Positions 1 to 8,449 are shown, counted from the first letter of the stretch. The stretch: DNA of 33,098 nucleotides from Desulfovermiculus sp041686195 (GCA_041686195.1 JAWLEI010000023.1:1-33098); one strand, 5' to 3'. Notes: generated from the letters alone by a model not told the origin. A program made the numbers and translations.

Positions 1-1
1 G

Positions 2-193
2 CAGGACTCTGACCTGGATTCCAAGCTGGAGGCGGCCCTGCAAGGGGGCCAGGATTTTGAATCCAGAGCGTTTCATCTTAAGACCCGGCAGGGGGAAAAC
101 ACCTATTTTGTCCAGGGAAGCATTGTCCGGGAAGAGCAGGAGCAGATGCCCTACCGTATCCTATTAACTTTACAACGGCCTGAGGGTGCATAA
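2..193 (+). CDS. C-terminal end of a PAS-type sensory protein (5' partial)
   Basis: The frame is open from the window edge to TAA at 191-193 and encodes 63 residues. The pattern (acidic helix, then FHLKTRQGE, then a strand ending in a YRILLTLQ-like stretch) resembles the last beta strands of a PAS domain. The upstream part lies outside the window, so the full domain content is unknown. The stop lies 16 nt before the ATG of the next gene, a cyclic-di-GMP protein that also begins with PAS domains. The two are therefore probably co-transcribed in one signalling operon. PAS assignment rests on fold-like pattern only. Confidence 0.5.
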   Translation, partial: QDSDLDSKLEAALQGGQDFESRAFHLKTRQGENTYFVQGSIVREEQEQMPYRILLTLQRPEGA

Positions 194-209
194 GGGAGGC
201 AGTACTACA

Positions 210-2678
210 ATGCCCGAGGATCAAGGTGGAGGCCACAAGTTTGAATGGCTGCGTGAGCAGGCTGAGCAATTGATTAAGGAGCATCAGGATCAGGCTTCCT
301 GGCAGGACTCTGAAATGGTGGATGTAATCCATGAGCTCAAGGTGTCCCAGGCGGAGCTGGAGATCCAGAACCAGGAGCTCAGACGGGCGCAGCAGGAAAA
401 CGCACAATTGCAGCAAGAATACCAGGACCTGTATGAGTTCGCGCCTTTTGGATACCTCACCCTGAACCCCAAGGGTATTATCACTCGGGCCAATCTGACA
501 GGGGTCAGCCTCCTGGAGAGGGAGAGGCGTATTCTGCTGAAGTCTTCTTTCACTGTATTCATCGCCTCTGAATGGGTTAATCAGTATCAGAGCGCAAAGC
601 ATAAGGCTATTAAGACCGGGGAAAAACAAAGTGTGGAGCTGCAGCTGCAAACTGGTACCCAGGAGCTGAAGTGGGTATTGGTGGATATAGATGCTGAAAA
701 GGAGGGTCAGCAATCTTTTTCACAGTTACGAATGGTTTTGAAGGATATTACAGAGCGCAAGCAGGCCGAGGAAAGACTGCGCGAAAGTGAAAAATGGTTC
801 CGGGCCATTGTTGAAGGGTCCCCTGATGCTGTGTTTGTTCAGACAGAGAAACGTTTTGCCTATCTAAGCACCCAGGCTTTAAGACTCTTTGGGGCCAAAG
901 ATGAATCAGATCTGCTTGGTCAATCCGTATTTGATAGGTTTCATCCTGATTTTCATGACCTGGTTTTGGAGAGAATCCGCAAGTTGAATGAACAGCGGCA
1001 GCCGGTAATGGACAGGCTGGAGCAGAAGTATGTGCGACTGGACGGGAGCGAAGTCTGGGTGGAGACTACAGCTCAGCCCATAAGCTATCATGGGAAAAAA
1101 GGAGCGCTTGTTTTTGTCCGGGACATCACCGAACGTAAGCGCTCGGAAAAAATTCTGCAGGCCAGGCTTCGCCTTATGGAATACTCTCTGACCCACTCCC
1201 TTGAGGAGGTCCTGACCGCAACAATCGACGAAGTCGAAAGCTTAACTGATAGTCGAATTGGATTTTATCATTTCCTGCTATCGGATCAGCGAACCATCTC
1301 CCTGCAGAGATGGTCCACCCGGACAAACACAGAGGTATGCTTCGCTAAGAGTAAAGGGATGCACTACGACCTGGATGAGGCAGGTGTATGGGCGGATTGC
1401 ATCCGCAAGGCAGAGCCGGTCATCCACAACGATTACTCTTCACTCGCTCACAGAAAGGGCACTCCCCAGGGACATCCATACATTGTTCGGGAGCTTGTAG
1501 TGCCTGTGTACCGCGGAGACAATATCAAAGCCATTCTCGGCGTTGGCAACAAACCGGGAAATTACACCAATGCTGATGTCGAAGCTGTATCCCTGTTGGC
1601 GAACCTGGCCTGGGACATCACCGAACGTAAGCAGATGGAGGAAAAACTTCAAAGAATGAGCCTCCACGACTCCCTTACCGGCCTCTACAATCGCAACTTT
1701 TTCGAGGAGGAGATGGAGCGGCTTTCTGATGGGCGGCACAATCCCTTGGGGATCATAGTCTGCGACGTGGACGGACTGAAGTTCATCAATGACACCCTGG
1801 GCCACCAATCCGGTGACCAGGTGCTCATCTCTGTGGCCGGCATACTGCGACAATGTTTTCGCTCCAGCGAAATCATAGCCAGACTCGGAGGGGACGAGTT
1901 CGCCGTTTTGCTTACGGATACCGACCCGGAAGTGGTGGAGATGATGCTGCAGAGATTGCGCCAAACGGTGCTGGATTACAACAACTCCGGTCCGGAGATA
2001 CCCCTCTCCCTATCTCTGGGTTATGCCTTGAACGAGGGAGAAACAACGGATATGCATGCGCTGTTTCGCGAGGCGGACAGCCGCATGTACAGGGATAAGA
2101 TGCAGCACGAGGGAAGTGCCCGTAGCGCCATTTTACAGGTTCTGTCCGCATCCATGCAGGCCAGGGACTTCGACACTGAGGGCCATTGCGACCGTCTGCA
2201 GGAATTAGCGATTTCCCTGGCCCGCTCCCTTGATTTTTCCCAGGACTTGGTGAATGACATCTCTTTACTCGCCCGTTTTCATGATCTGGGCAAGGTGGGA
2301 ACCCCGGACAATATCCTTTTTAAGCCAGGATCCTTGTCAGACGAGGAATGGCGCCAGATGCGCCAGCATTGCGAGATAGGCCATCGTATCGCTTCTTCAG
2401 TGCCAGACCTGGAGCCCATAGCGGACCAGATCCTCAAGCATCACGAATGGTGGGACGGCCGGGGTTATCCCTTGGGCCTGTCCGGTGAGGACATCCCACT
2501 GCCCTGCCGTATCCTGGCCATCGCCGACGCTTATGACGCAATAACCAGCGATCGGCCTTACCACAAGGCCATGACCCGAGAGGAGGCGATTGCTGAGCTG
2601 AGACGATTTGCCGGGACGCAATTCGACCCTGAGCTTGTGGAGCAGTTCATCCAGATATTGGAGCAGCATGATTCTTAA
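210..2678 (+). CDS. PAS-PAS-GAF-GGDEF-HD-GYP cyclic-di-GMP signalling protein
   Basis: A soluble 822-residue protein likely to make and/or degrade cyclic-di-GMP. In order it has an N-terminal coiled coil (about 30-72, ELEIQNQELRRAQ pattern typical before PAS), PAS 1 (about 75-185) and PAS 2 (about 195-310), each ending in DITERK, a GAF-type domain (about 325-470), GGDEF (about 485-640) and HD-GYP (about 645-815). The cyclase signature is intact (GGDEF at about 560-564). The phosphodiesterase signatures are also intact: HDLGKVG at about 691, HH at about 746 and GRGYP ending at about 754. No signal peptide or membrane segment is visible. I chose ATG 210 over the in-frame ATG 186 because GGGAGG at 194-199 precedes it by 10 nt and 186 overlaps the upstream gene. 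Which enzymatic activity dominates cannot be told from sequence. Confidence 0.93.
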   Translation: MPEDQGGGHKFEWLREQAEQLIKEHQDQASWQDSEMVDVIHELKVSQAELEIQNQELRRAQQENAQLQQEYQDLYEFAPFGYLTLNPKGIITRANLTGVSLLERERRILLKSSFTVFIASEWVNQYQSAKHKAIKTGEKQSVELQLQTGTQELKWVLVDIDAEKEGQQSFSQLRMVLKDITERKQAEERLRESEKWFRAIVEGSPDAVFVQTEKRFAYLSTQALRLFGAKDESDLLGQSVFDRFHPDFHDLVLERIRKLNEQRQPVMDRLEQKYVRLDGSEVWVETTAQPISYHGKKGALVFVRDITERKRSEKILQARLRLMEYSLTHSLEEVLTATIDEVESLTDSRIGFYHFLLSDQRTISLQRWSTRTNTEVCFAKSKGMHYDLDEAGVWADCIRKAEPVIHNDYSSLAHRKGTPQGHPYIVRELVVPVYRGDNIKAILGVGNKPGNYTNADVEAVSLLANLAWDITERKQMEEKLQRMSLHDSLTGLYNRNFFEEEMERLSDGRHNPLGIIVCDVDGLKFINDTLGHQSGDQVLISVAGILRQCFRSSEIIARLGGDEFAVLLTDTDPEVVEMMLQRLRQTVLDYNNSGPEIPLSLSLGYALNEGETTDMHALFREADSRMYRDKMQHEGSARSAILQVLSASMQARDFDTEGHCDRLQELAISLARSLDFSQDLVNDISLLARFHDLGKVGTPDNILFKPGSLSDEEWRQMRQHCEIGHRIASSVPDLEPIADQILKHHEWWDGRGYPLGLSGEDIPLPCRILAIADAYDAITSDRPYHKAMTREEAIAELRRFAGTQFDPELVEQFIQILEQHDS

Positions 2679-2902
2679 TCAATGATGGAACATAACGACT
2701 ATCAGCCGTCATTCTGGAGTCATGCATATTTGGGACATAAGGATTTTGTCTTTCACGGTTGCCGACTGGCCGTGCCCGCCTAAGAAATCGAAGCCCTGCA
2801 CCTGCCGCCACATCATGAGTTAAAAAAGAGATTAAAGGCATAAAGAAATCCTGTGCAACCGCCGAAGAAATCAAAAACGATATCGAGCAAGTCTATGACA
2901 CT

Positions 2903-3412
2903 TTGCCCACTTTCCACAATCGATTTGATCAGGATCTTCTTGAAATTTTCCTCAACAACTATGAAGACATAAAAAAAGCTAAACAAAAGCCCGAGGTTCC
3001 AATGAGATATCCACCCAGAGAGCTTTATCAAAGCATTGATTCCTTCCCCGCGGCCGTAACCATCATCGATGCCAGGTGCTCCATTCAATTCGCCAATACA
3101 GGCATGCTTGACTTTCTTGACCTGCCTTTGGATGAAGTTGTGGGCAGCAAATGCTTCCAGCTGGTACACGGAACAAGGGATGCAATCCAGGGCTGTCCCT
3201 TAATGGCCATGGTCAAATACAAAGAACGAACTGAAATTGAGGTGGACTTGGCCGGCAAACAGTATAAAGTGACGGCTGAACCCATCTTTGACCAAGACGG
3301 CCGATTACTGGGGGGGCTGCATATCATGGCCGATGTAACTGAGCCCGACACTTGGACTTCGGATCTGGACCACATCCTGTCCCAGACAAAAAAGGTTCTT
3401 TCCGCCCAATAA
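2903..3412 (+). CDS. Small PAS-domain protein, start uncertain
   Basis: A cytoplasmic sensor-like protein of 169 residues. A helical N-terminus (about 1-35) is followed by one PAS domain (about 38-148, containing AAVTIIDARCSIQFAN and ending DQDGRLLGGLHIMADVTE) and a short tail. It carries no output domain. A Cys-(about 15)-Cys-Pro-Leu pattern inside the PAS core recurs in the sigma-54 regulator at 18952. The only NTG start is TTG 2903. The frame is, however, open and protein-like back to 2819 (helical, Lys/Glu-rich), so the true N-terminus may be longer and lost to a frameshift in the A-run near 2822-2827. It ends just before a strong hairpin at 3491. Confidence 0.7.
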   Translation: MPTFHNRFDQDLLEIFLNNYEDIKKAKQKPEVPMRYPPRELYQSIDSFPAAVTIIDARCSIQFANTGMLDFLDLPLDEVVGSKCFQLVHGTRDAIQGCPLMAMVKYKERTEIEVDLAGKQYKVTAEPIFDQDGRLLGGLHIMADVTEPDTWTSDLDHILSQTKKVLSAQ

Positions 3413-3490
3413 TCAAGAGGTAGCACGAAAGAAGCTCATCATGCTTGATTCTGACTCATGTGCCATGTTGCAAAAAGAACCCTCCCCTGG

Positions 3491-3526
3491 CCCCTCCCTC
3501 CGGCCCAAAGCGGCCGCAGGGAGGGG
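3491..3526. terminator. Strong inverted repeat between convergent genes
   Basis: CCCCTCCCT...CGGCC (3491-3505) pairs with GGCCG...AGGGAGGGG (3512-3526), giving 14 pairs with one mismatch around a 6-nt loop. It lies between the plus-strand PAS gene and the minus-strand regulator. There is no tight U-tract, although a T-rich stretch follows on the minus strand. It could be a bidirectional terminator or a REP-like element. Confidence 0.5.
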
Positions 3527-3579
3527 AATCAGAGAAAGAATGGCCCAGTTCTATTCTACTCCACTGAAAAGACGAGCCA

Positions 3580-3786
3580 CTAGGCCGCCTGTTCCTGCTC
3601 GGCCAAGGCCTTTTCCGTCTCTGCCCGGATGATGTCCTCAATTCGCTTGGATTTGGACTTGCCAGCCACAATCAATGAGACGGCTGCCGGCGACACCTTG
3701 GCCTTTTCAGCGATCTTTTTTTGGGTGATCCCGGCTTTGGCCAGCATTTCGCGCAGGCTGAGTTCTTCGGTTTGTATTTCGGACAT
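3580..3786 (-). CDS. Small XRE/Cro-like helix-turn-helix protein
   Basis: A 68-residue putative DNA-binding protein. Residues about 9-45 form a helix-turn-helix: REMLAKAGITQKKIAEKAKVSPAAVSLI has the TQ..IA...VS...VS spacing of lambda-Cro/XRE proteins. It is followed by a basic stretch and a helical tail. Shine-Dalgarno AGGAGG lies just upstream of ATG 3786 (5' AGGAGGAAATATG). The 170 nt between it and the thiolase gene is strongly AT-rich and probably holds its promoter. There is no partner toxin or phage gene nearby, and its target is unknown. Confidence 0.75.
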   Translation of the reverse strand: MSEIQTEELSLREMLAKAGITQKKIAEKAKVSPAAVSLIVAGKSKSKRIEDIIRAETEKALAEQEQAA

Positions 3787-3956
3787 ATTTCCTCCTGATT
3801 GAGTATGGTTTTGTTTGCTTAGGAAATAATATAATCAATAAGTAAAATATTGTCCATGCCTTGAGGTCAATATTTTTGGTATAAAATAATATTTTTTTAC
3901 AACATATTGTTTTAGAATGATAAAATCTTAGCACAACCTGCACAATTAAGCGTTTT

Positions 3957-5210
3957 TTATTCGTTGATCTCCAGGGTACAGGCCATGGATACCCCGCCCC
4001 CGCCGCAGAGAGTGGCCAGGCCCAGGCTTTTTCCTTTTGCGCGCAGGGCATGGATGAGGGTGACCATGATTCTGGCCCCTGTAGCCCCCACCGGATGGCC
4101 GATGCCTATGCCTGATCCATTGATGTTGGTGATTTCCCGGTTCAGGCCGAGTTCCCGTTCGCATCCCAGATATTGGGCCGCAAAGGCTTCGTTGAGCTCA
4201 ATGAGCTCAAAATCCGAAAGTGTATACTCGCTATTTGCCAGCAAGTCCTTGACGGCCGGAACAGGCGAAAGGCCCATGACCGCAGGATGACATGCACCCT
4301 TGCCCGCAGCCTTCAAGGTGGCCAAGGGAGCCAGACCCAGTTCTGTGGCCCTGGCTCCGGACATGAGGACCATACCGGCAGAGCCGTCATTGATCCCGCT
4401 GGAGTTTCCGGCTGTGACCTTTCCGGTCCCGGGGACAAAAGCCGGAGGTAATTTCTGCAGATCATCCAGGGTCAGGTTGGGTCGGAAGTGCTCATCTGTA
4501 TCAAAGACAAGGGGTTCTTTTTTGGGGCGTTGCACCTCAATGGGTACAATTTCCTGATCAAAATCACCCTGCTCATTGGCCCGCTGCACATTGTTGTGGC
4601 TGCGAAGGGCGATTTCATCCAGTTCTTCCCTGCTCAATCCATATGTATCAGCCACAAACTCGGCTGTATGGCCCATGATATAGGGCTGGCCCAAAAAATC
4701 TTTTCCCGGAGACCTGGTCAGATCTATGGGAGCGTCATCCGCCAGAGGAAGGAGGTGGGAACCGGCGTGCAATTTATGTATCAAAGCGTCTTCAACCCTG
4801 TTGTCCTGGAGCCTGTAGCCCCATCTTGCCCCGGGCAGGGCGTAAGGAACCCCGGACATGTGCTCCAGGCCCCCGGCCAGGACTACATCAGCCATGCCGG
4901 CCCGGATCATGGCCATGCCGGAGAGCACAGCCTCCATTCCCGAAATGCACACCCGGTTGACTGTCACTGCCGGGACAGAGTCGGGTATTCCGGCCATCAA
5001 GGCCGACACCCGGGCAACATTTAGAGTATCATGGTGCTCCATACAGCACCCATAACGCACATCATCAATCAGCTGAGGATCAATTTCCGCCCGGCGGACG
5101 GCCTCACGCATGGTCACGCTCCCCAGATAGGCTCCATTGAGATCCTTCAAGCTTCCGCCAAATGTTCCGATCGCAGTACGGCATGCGCTGACAATAACTA
5201 CATCCTGCAT
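3957..5210 (-). CDS. Acetyl-CoA acetyltransferase (thiolase)
   Basis: A cytoplasmic thiolase of 417 residues, the usual family length. It condenses two acetyl-CoA to acetoacetyl-CoA or runs the reverse thiolysis. The nucleophile is Cys88 in NRVCISGMEAV. The C-terminal catalytic His lies in GIGIGHPVGATGAR and the second Cys in LATLCGGGG. The NEAFAAQ motif is also present. Two ATGs are possible. I chose 5210 because GAGG at 5217-5220 is 6 nt from it, whereas it abuts ATG 5216. The gene stands alone, with no hydroxyacyl-CoA dehydrogenase or CoA-transferase adjacent, so the pathway (polyhydroxybutyrate, fatty acid or butyrate-type) cannot be fixed. Confidence 0.93.
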   Translation of the reverse strand: MQDVVIVSACRTAIGTFGGSLKDLNGAYLGSVTMREAVRRAEIDPQLIDDVRYGCCMEHHDTLNVARVSALMAGIPDSVPAVTVNRVCISGMEAVLSGMAMIRAGMADVVLAGGLEHMSGVPYALPGARWGYRLQDNRVEDALIHKLHAGSHLLPLADDAPIDLTRSPGKDFLGQPYIMGHTAEFVADTYGLSREELDEIALRSHNNVQRANEQGDFDQEIVPIEVQRPKKEPLVFDTDEHFRPNLTLDDLQKLPPAFVPGTGKVTAGNSSGINDGSAGMVLMSGARATELGLAPLATLKAAGKGACHPAVMGLSPVPAVKDLLANSEYTLSDFELIELNEAFAAQYLGCERELGLNREITNINGSGIGIGHPVGATGARIMVTLIHALRAKGKSLGLATLCGGGGVSMACTLEINE

Positions 5211-5368
5211 ATGCATCCTCTATTCTTTGAAGATCCACAATCCTGCCCGATCACCTTGTGCACCCTCATCCCTTTTCGCATCCAGTTTTGCCAAACTCCC
5301 CTCTCCTTGGCTTGCAAAAAAGCTGGTATGCCAGGCTGATCATGCTGTTCTTGTATAAACTAGATTTT

Positions 5369-5414
5369 GCTTTCTCAGTCACCCCGGCGTAGCTTTCTCA
5401 GTCACCCCGGCGTA
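5369..5414. repeat. Tandem 23-bp duplication at the edge of a dispersed repeat
   Basis: A 23-nt unit beginning GCTTTCTCAGTCACCCCGG occurs at 5369-5391 and again, identical, at 5392-5414. It is the outer end of the dispersed repeat that follows, suggesting a slippage or partial duplication. Confidence 0.9.
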
Positions 5415-5529
5415 GGCCGGGGTCCAGCTCTTACATTTTCAGTCTGGATTCCGGTCCCGTATCGGGGTCCGGGATGACCCCGGATCAAGTCCGGGGCAGG
5501 CATCTTTCGTCGGAATGACGGAGGGGGTG
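5392..5529 (+). repeat. Dispersed repeat A, copy 1
   Basis: The segment 5392-5454 (CACCCCGGCGTAGGCCGGGG hairpin, then a conserved arm ending in TCTGGATTCCGG) is nearly identical to the reverse complement of 26250-26309. The two copies differ in the middle but share the far end, GGAATGACGGAGGGGG. The element is built of short inverted repeats (CCCCGGC/GCCGGGG and CCCCGGA/TCCGGGG) and has no reading frame, so it is REP/MITE-like. The 520-nt spacer 5211-5734 holds this and repeat B and no gene that I can support. Confidence 0.85.
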
Positions 5530-5540
5530 ACTCAAAGTTT

Positions 5541-5585
5541 CACCCCCGATCAAACTGGCGGCTGCCGCCAGAGGCGGCGCTGAAC
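5541..5585 (+). repeat. Dispersed repeat B, copy 1
   Basis: The stretch from AGTTTCACCC through GATCAAACTGGCGGC to GAGGCGGCGCTGAA matches the reverse complement of 26338-26389. It follows repeat A in both places, so A and B look like one composite element present in inverted orientation 20.8 kb apart. Confidence 0.75.
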
Positions 5586-5734
5586 ACTTCTCCCCTCTCG
5601 TGACTGCTTCTCTATTTCTTGATATAAAAAAAGAGTAATATACACCCACATGCATATTGCCCACCCAATGTCCAGCGGGTCTTGTGTTGGCCAATGACCC
5701 ACTTTGTGGGGAGAAGAAATATGGAGATTGCCGA

Positions 5735-6382
5735 ATGCAGCCAAATCCCTGTTCCCTGGCCCGCTCCATGGCTGAAGACATTCATGCTTTAGAGCAAGCC
5801 TTAAGCTTTGTCCAGCACGAGGAGTCTCACGATCTGGCCCTGGCCTTGTCCTGTTTTCACAATATCCAGGCCCTGCCCCAGGCAGAAATCGAACAAGTTC
5901 TGGAACAGGACACTATGGAAGTTTTGCTGACTGCTTTCTCCTGGCGTCTACTCATCCCGGCACCCGGCCCCCGGGCCAGCATGGCCTGGGAAGAAGCTGA
6001 GGCAGTAATGCATCCTCAAACGGTGTGGAAACAGCCACCTGTCATCAGTCATCTGGTCCAGAGGGCCTGCACCACCGGCTGCTGGCAACCGGAACGCACC
6101 CTGCCCCTTACTTCGTCAACCCTGGCCCATAACCTGGAGGCCATGACCGATTTTATCGAATGTACCAGGCAATACGCTCCTGGATACGTGCTCAGCGCCA
6201 ACCTCCTCCGGGCCGCCCTGCACGAGGCTGGGATTCATCCTGATCTGGAAAAAGTGATCATTGACTTCAAAGCCGCCGGAGTTCTCAGTCCCAGGCTCTC
6301 ATCCCTTTCAGATGCAGCCCGCCACAGATCTCCCCTCTATGAGATCAATCCGTCCGTCTTCATCCTTTCACCGTACCGGTGA
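5735..6382 (+). CDS. Protein of unknown function
   Basis: A 215-residue protein I do not recognise. It is mostly helical and soluble, with many Leu, Ala and His and no signal peptide. It has four Cys (CSLARS near the start, CFHN, CTTGC, ECTRQ) but no clear metal-binding spacing. The C-terminal part (YVLSANLLRAALHEAG...KVIIDFKAAGVLSPRLS) looks like a small helical or winged-helix region. I chose ATG 5735 because GGAG at 5723-5726 is 8 nt upstream. The frame is open back to 5657, but that part overlaps spacer sequence. It converges with the minus-strand gene at 6368 and overlaps it by 15 nt. Confidence 0.6.
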   Translation: MQPNPCSLARSMAEDIHALEQALSFVQHEESHDLALALSCFHNIQALPQAEIEQVLEQDTMEVLLTAFSWRLLIPAPGPRASMAWEEAEAVMHPQTVWKQPPVISHLVQRACTTGCWQPERTLPLTSSTLAHNLEAMTDFIECTRQYAPGYVLSANLLRAALHEAGIHPDLEKVIIDFKAAGVLSPRLSSLSDAARHRSPLYEINPSVFILSPYR

Positions 6383-6814
6383 CCGCATAGGCTGGATCAC
6401 TGGCCCACAGCTGGCCGTAATATTTATCGTCCACAGGCCGCCACCAGTTTCGCAAGGATAGATGTTTTGGAGGTATATACCCACTAAATCGCTCAAAAAG
6501 CCCTGGGGATAAAATCGGCCGAACCTGGGCCCGGATATGGGCTGACCCAGCCTTGGGGGGTTGAATGTTTTGCGGTTCAATGTGCGCACCTTCTCCCTCC
6601 TGAAGGCTGGAACAGCCTCACCCGGATCATAACTTATGCTTATTTCATCACCGATGTTCAATCCCATAAGGGCGCTCTTAATTCCCGGGGGAAAGACATC
6701 CCGCCAGACATTCACCTTGCGGGCCAGAAAGCGTTCGCAGTGCCTGGCATTGAGACTGGCCCAGATCAGATCAAACTCTAAAGTGGCGAAACAATTCTTG
6801 TCTATACTGGTCAT
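6368..6814 (-). CDS. FKBP-like (peptidyl-prolyl isomerase-type) protein, C-terminus doubtful
   Basis: A 148-residue protein whose middle (GLNIGDEISISYDPGEAVPAF) and later GPRFGRFYPQGFLSDLVGIY resemble, from memory, a deltaproteobacterial FKBP-like family with a GRFYP...G(V/I)...QN..P motif. Members would be expected to continue with more conserved sequence. Here the last 30 residues (from CETGGG) do not look family-like. The alternative minus frame (5' CGAAACTGGTGG...) gives a plausible RNWWRPVDDKYYGQLWASD stretch to about 6313. A frameshift near 6458 is possible but unproven. It lies upstream of no obvious partner. Confidence 0.45.
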   Translation of the reverse strand: MTSIDKNCFATLEFDLIWASLNARHCERFLARKVNVWRDVFPPGIKSALMGLNIGDEISISYDPGEAVPAFRREKVRTLNRKTFNPPRLGQPISGPRFGRFYPQGFLSDLVGIYLQNIYPCETGGGLWTINITASCGPVIQPMRSPVR

Positions 6815-6870
6815 TTTTTATAATCCTTGGTCTGAAAACACAAAAACCCTTTTGACTGTTTATAGGCTTC

Positions 6871-8100
6871 TCAAGCCTTTGACTCATTACTGCCCTGAGG
6901 CCAGCGCATCAGCAACTGCCGGACCAGGACCGGGGAAGCGAGACAGGTGATGGTGCTGACCACCACCATGGTCCCGAACAGGGTCTGATCTACTGCCCAA
7001 TCCCCCAACTGCATTCCTTTTTGCATGATAACCAGGGCGATCTCAGCCCTGGGAACCATGCTCACTCCGATCAAAAGCCCGCTGTGAAATCCCTTCAAAA
7101 TAGTCAGAGGCAATCCGTTGGCCACAACCTTCACTATAATGGCCACCGCAGCCAGGATAATTCCCATTTCCAGACTTGGGGCCACAGCTCCGATTTGCAG
7201 CTCGTAGCCGATTCCTACAAAGAAAAGAGGGCTGAAAAAGTCATAAATGGGGAGAAAGGCATCGTCCAGAGAAATGTACTTGGGATCACGGCTAAAGACC
7301 AATCCTGCAAAAAACGCCCCAATGGCCAGAGAAAAACCCAACATTGCGGCCAAGGCGGCAATAATAAATCCAAACCCGACAATAGTCAGCGTGGAATCCG
7401 GTCTGCTTTCAAGTTTACTCAAAAAGGTTGTCATCGGCCGCTCAAGAAACACGGCAAACAAATAACAAAATCCTCCGAACAGGATCATCTTGATTGCAAA
7501 ACCCAGACCGGCTGTGAACAGAGTAGAAACAAGAGACGCTGATCCTCCGGATTGAAGCACTGGGATGATGGAGAAGACCAGGGCCATGAGAATGACTGCA
7601 CTCACATCGTCGAGTTCGGCCAGGTCCACAAGCAAGGCCCCGTTTGCAGATTGCAAGGCGTTTTGCTCTTCCCATATCTTGACCGAGACCCCCACACTGG
7701 TAGCAGTAAACGCTGCGCCCACGATTAATCCGGATACAACTCCGTAGTCCAGGAGATAAACGGTGAGGTAATACCCGGCCAATCCTGCTACCAGGATATT
7801 TAATACCCAGGCCAGACTGGCGTTTTGAAGCTGTCTGACCAGTATGGTGATGTCGCTCTTGATTCCGACCCGGAAAAGAAGAGTCACCAATCCCAGTTGG
7901 GTAACAAAAGGTATTATCTGGTGGCCGACGGAAAATGCCGGCCAGCTGTCGCTGAACCAGCGCAAGCATATGCCCAGGAGCATATAGCCGACCAAGGGAG
8001 GAACGACTGTGCGCTCCAGACTTCCTTTGACCAGCATGGTCAAGACCACCATCCCGCCAGTAAGCAAAACCAGGCTGGCGATATCCCCATGAGGCTGCAT
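6871..8100 (-). CDS. Cation:proton antiporter, CPA2/KefB-like membrane domain
   Basis: A 409-residue integral inner-membrane protein with about 11-13 hydrophobic helices. It matches the Na+/H+ exchanger fold of the CPA2 family: VPPLVGYMLLGI in the second helix, LLVDLAELDDVSAVILMALV in the middle and SLAIGAFFAGLVFS with FFVGIGYEL further on. It most likely exchanges K+ or Na+ for H+. No C-terminal TrkA-N/RCK domain is present, so it is the membrane part only. I chose ATG 8100 because AGGAG stands 9 nt upstream, whereas the longer frame to 8136 has no such site. Confidence 0.9.
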   Translation of the reverse strand: MQPHGDIASLVLLTGGMVVLTMLVKGSLERTVVPPLVGYMLLGICLRWFSDSWPAFSVGHQIIPFVTQLGLVTLLFRVGIKSDITILVRQLQNASLAWVLNILVAGLAGYYLTVYLLDYGVVSGLIVGAAFTATSVGVSVKIWEEQNALQSANGALLVDLAELDDVSAVILMALVFSIIPVLQSGGSASLVSTLFTAGLGFAIKMILFGGFCYLFAVFLERPMTTFLSKLESRPDSTLTIVGFGFIIAALAAMLGFSLAIGAFFAGLVFSRDPKYISLDDAFLPIYDFFSPLFFVGIGYELQIGAVAPSLEMGIILAAVAIIVKVVANGLPLTILKGFHSGLLIGVSMVPRAEIALVIMQKGMQLGDWAVDQTLFGTMVVVSTITCLASPVLVRQLLMRWPQGSNESKA

Positions 8101-8257
8101 CAAAGTCACTCCTTTTTTCTGGCATGGGCAAGCCAAAGAGGCGTTATGGACGGATTGACACGTTCAGATCAAGGATTTAGTTATATCATTTAATCGAAAA
8201 AAAGAAAAAATATCCAATAAAAAATCGCTATGTTATTGATACGAAGGAGGAAAACAT

Positions 8258-8407
8258 ATGACGCAAATATTCGGCGGAAAACGATTCGAACAACTGTTCC
8301 GGGAAGCGGCTGGGCTGGATATGGACAAGATCGTCAATCCAGAGATCAAGAATCCCCAGAGCCATGCCTGGGATAAAGTGGTCAATATCTTCGATCTGCT
8401 GATATAA
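8258..8407 (+). CDS. Small protein resembling the N-terminus of DUF1931 (histone-fold) proteins
   Basis: A 49-residue ORF with an excellent start: AAGGAGG at 8244-8250, then ATG 8258. The sequence GKRFEQLFREAAGLDMDK closely resembles what I remember as the opening of DUF1931 proteins, which have an archaeal-histone-like fold, and the end VVNIFDLLI echoes their next helix. The middle (IVNPEIKNPQSHAWDK) is unlike it, and the rest of the usual protein is missing. A terminator follows directly, so this is a finished short gene rather than an edge artefact. The region upstream (8137-8240) is AT-rich. The function is unknown and the family link is tentative. Confidence 0.6.
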   Translation: MTQIFGGKRFEQLFREAAGLDMDKIVNPEIKNPQSHAWDKVVNIFDLLI

Positions 8408-8413
8408 GGCTAA

Positions 8414-8446
8414 CAGAAAGGGGTCTTATTCCCTTTCTGCTCTTCA
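8414..8446 (+). terminator. Rho-independent terminator after the small ORF
   Basis: CAGAAAGGG (8414-8422) pairs perfectly with CCCTTTCTG (8431-8439) around an 8-nt loop and is followed by a T-rich run (CTCTTCATTTT). It separates the small gene from the convergent hgcB end at 8450. Confidence 0.8.
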
Positions 8447-8449
8447 TTT

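Noticed and set aside
2722..2823. 33-residue ORF MHIWDIRILSF...
   Set aside because: Composition is odd, it has no recognisable similarity and it overlaps the likely N-terminal part of the PAS gene; its GGAG alone is not enough.
5369..5414. CRISPR-like tandem repeat
   Set aside because: Two directly adjacent 23-nt units with no spacer and no cas genes; this is a duplication at a dispersed-repeat edge.
6380..6480. Read-through of TGA 6380-6382 as another selenocysteine
   Set aside because: No Cys-like context, no family continuation and no suitable hairpin. The frame beyond is simply open over the opposite gene.
7021..7542. 173-aa plus-strand ORF over the antiporter
   Set aside because: Antisense shadow of a clear membrane transporter, rich in Gln, Lys and Ser with no family pattern.
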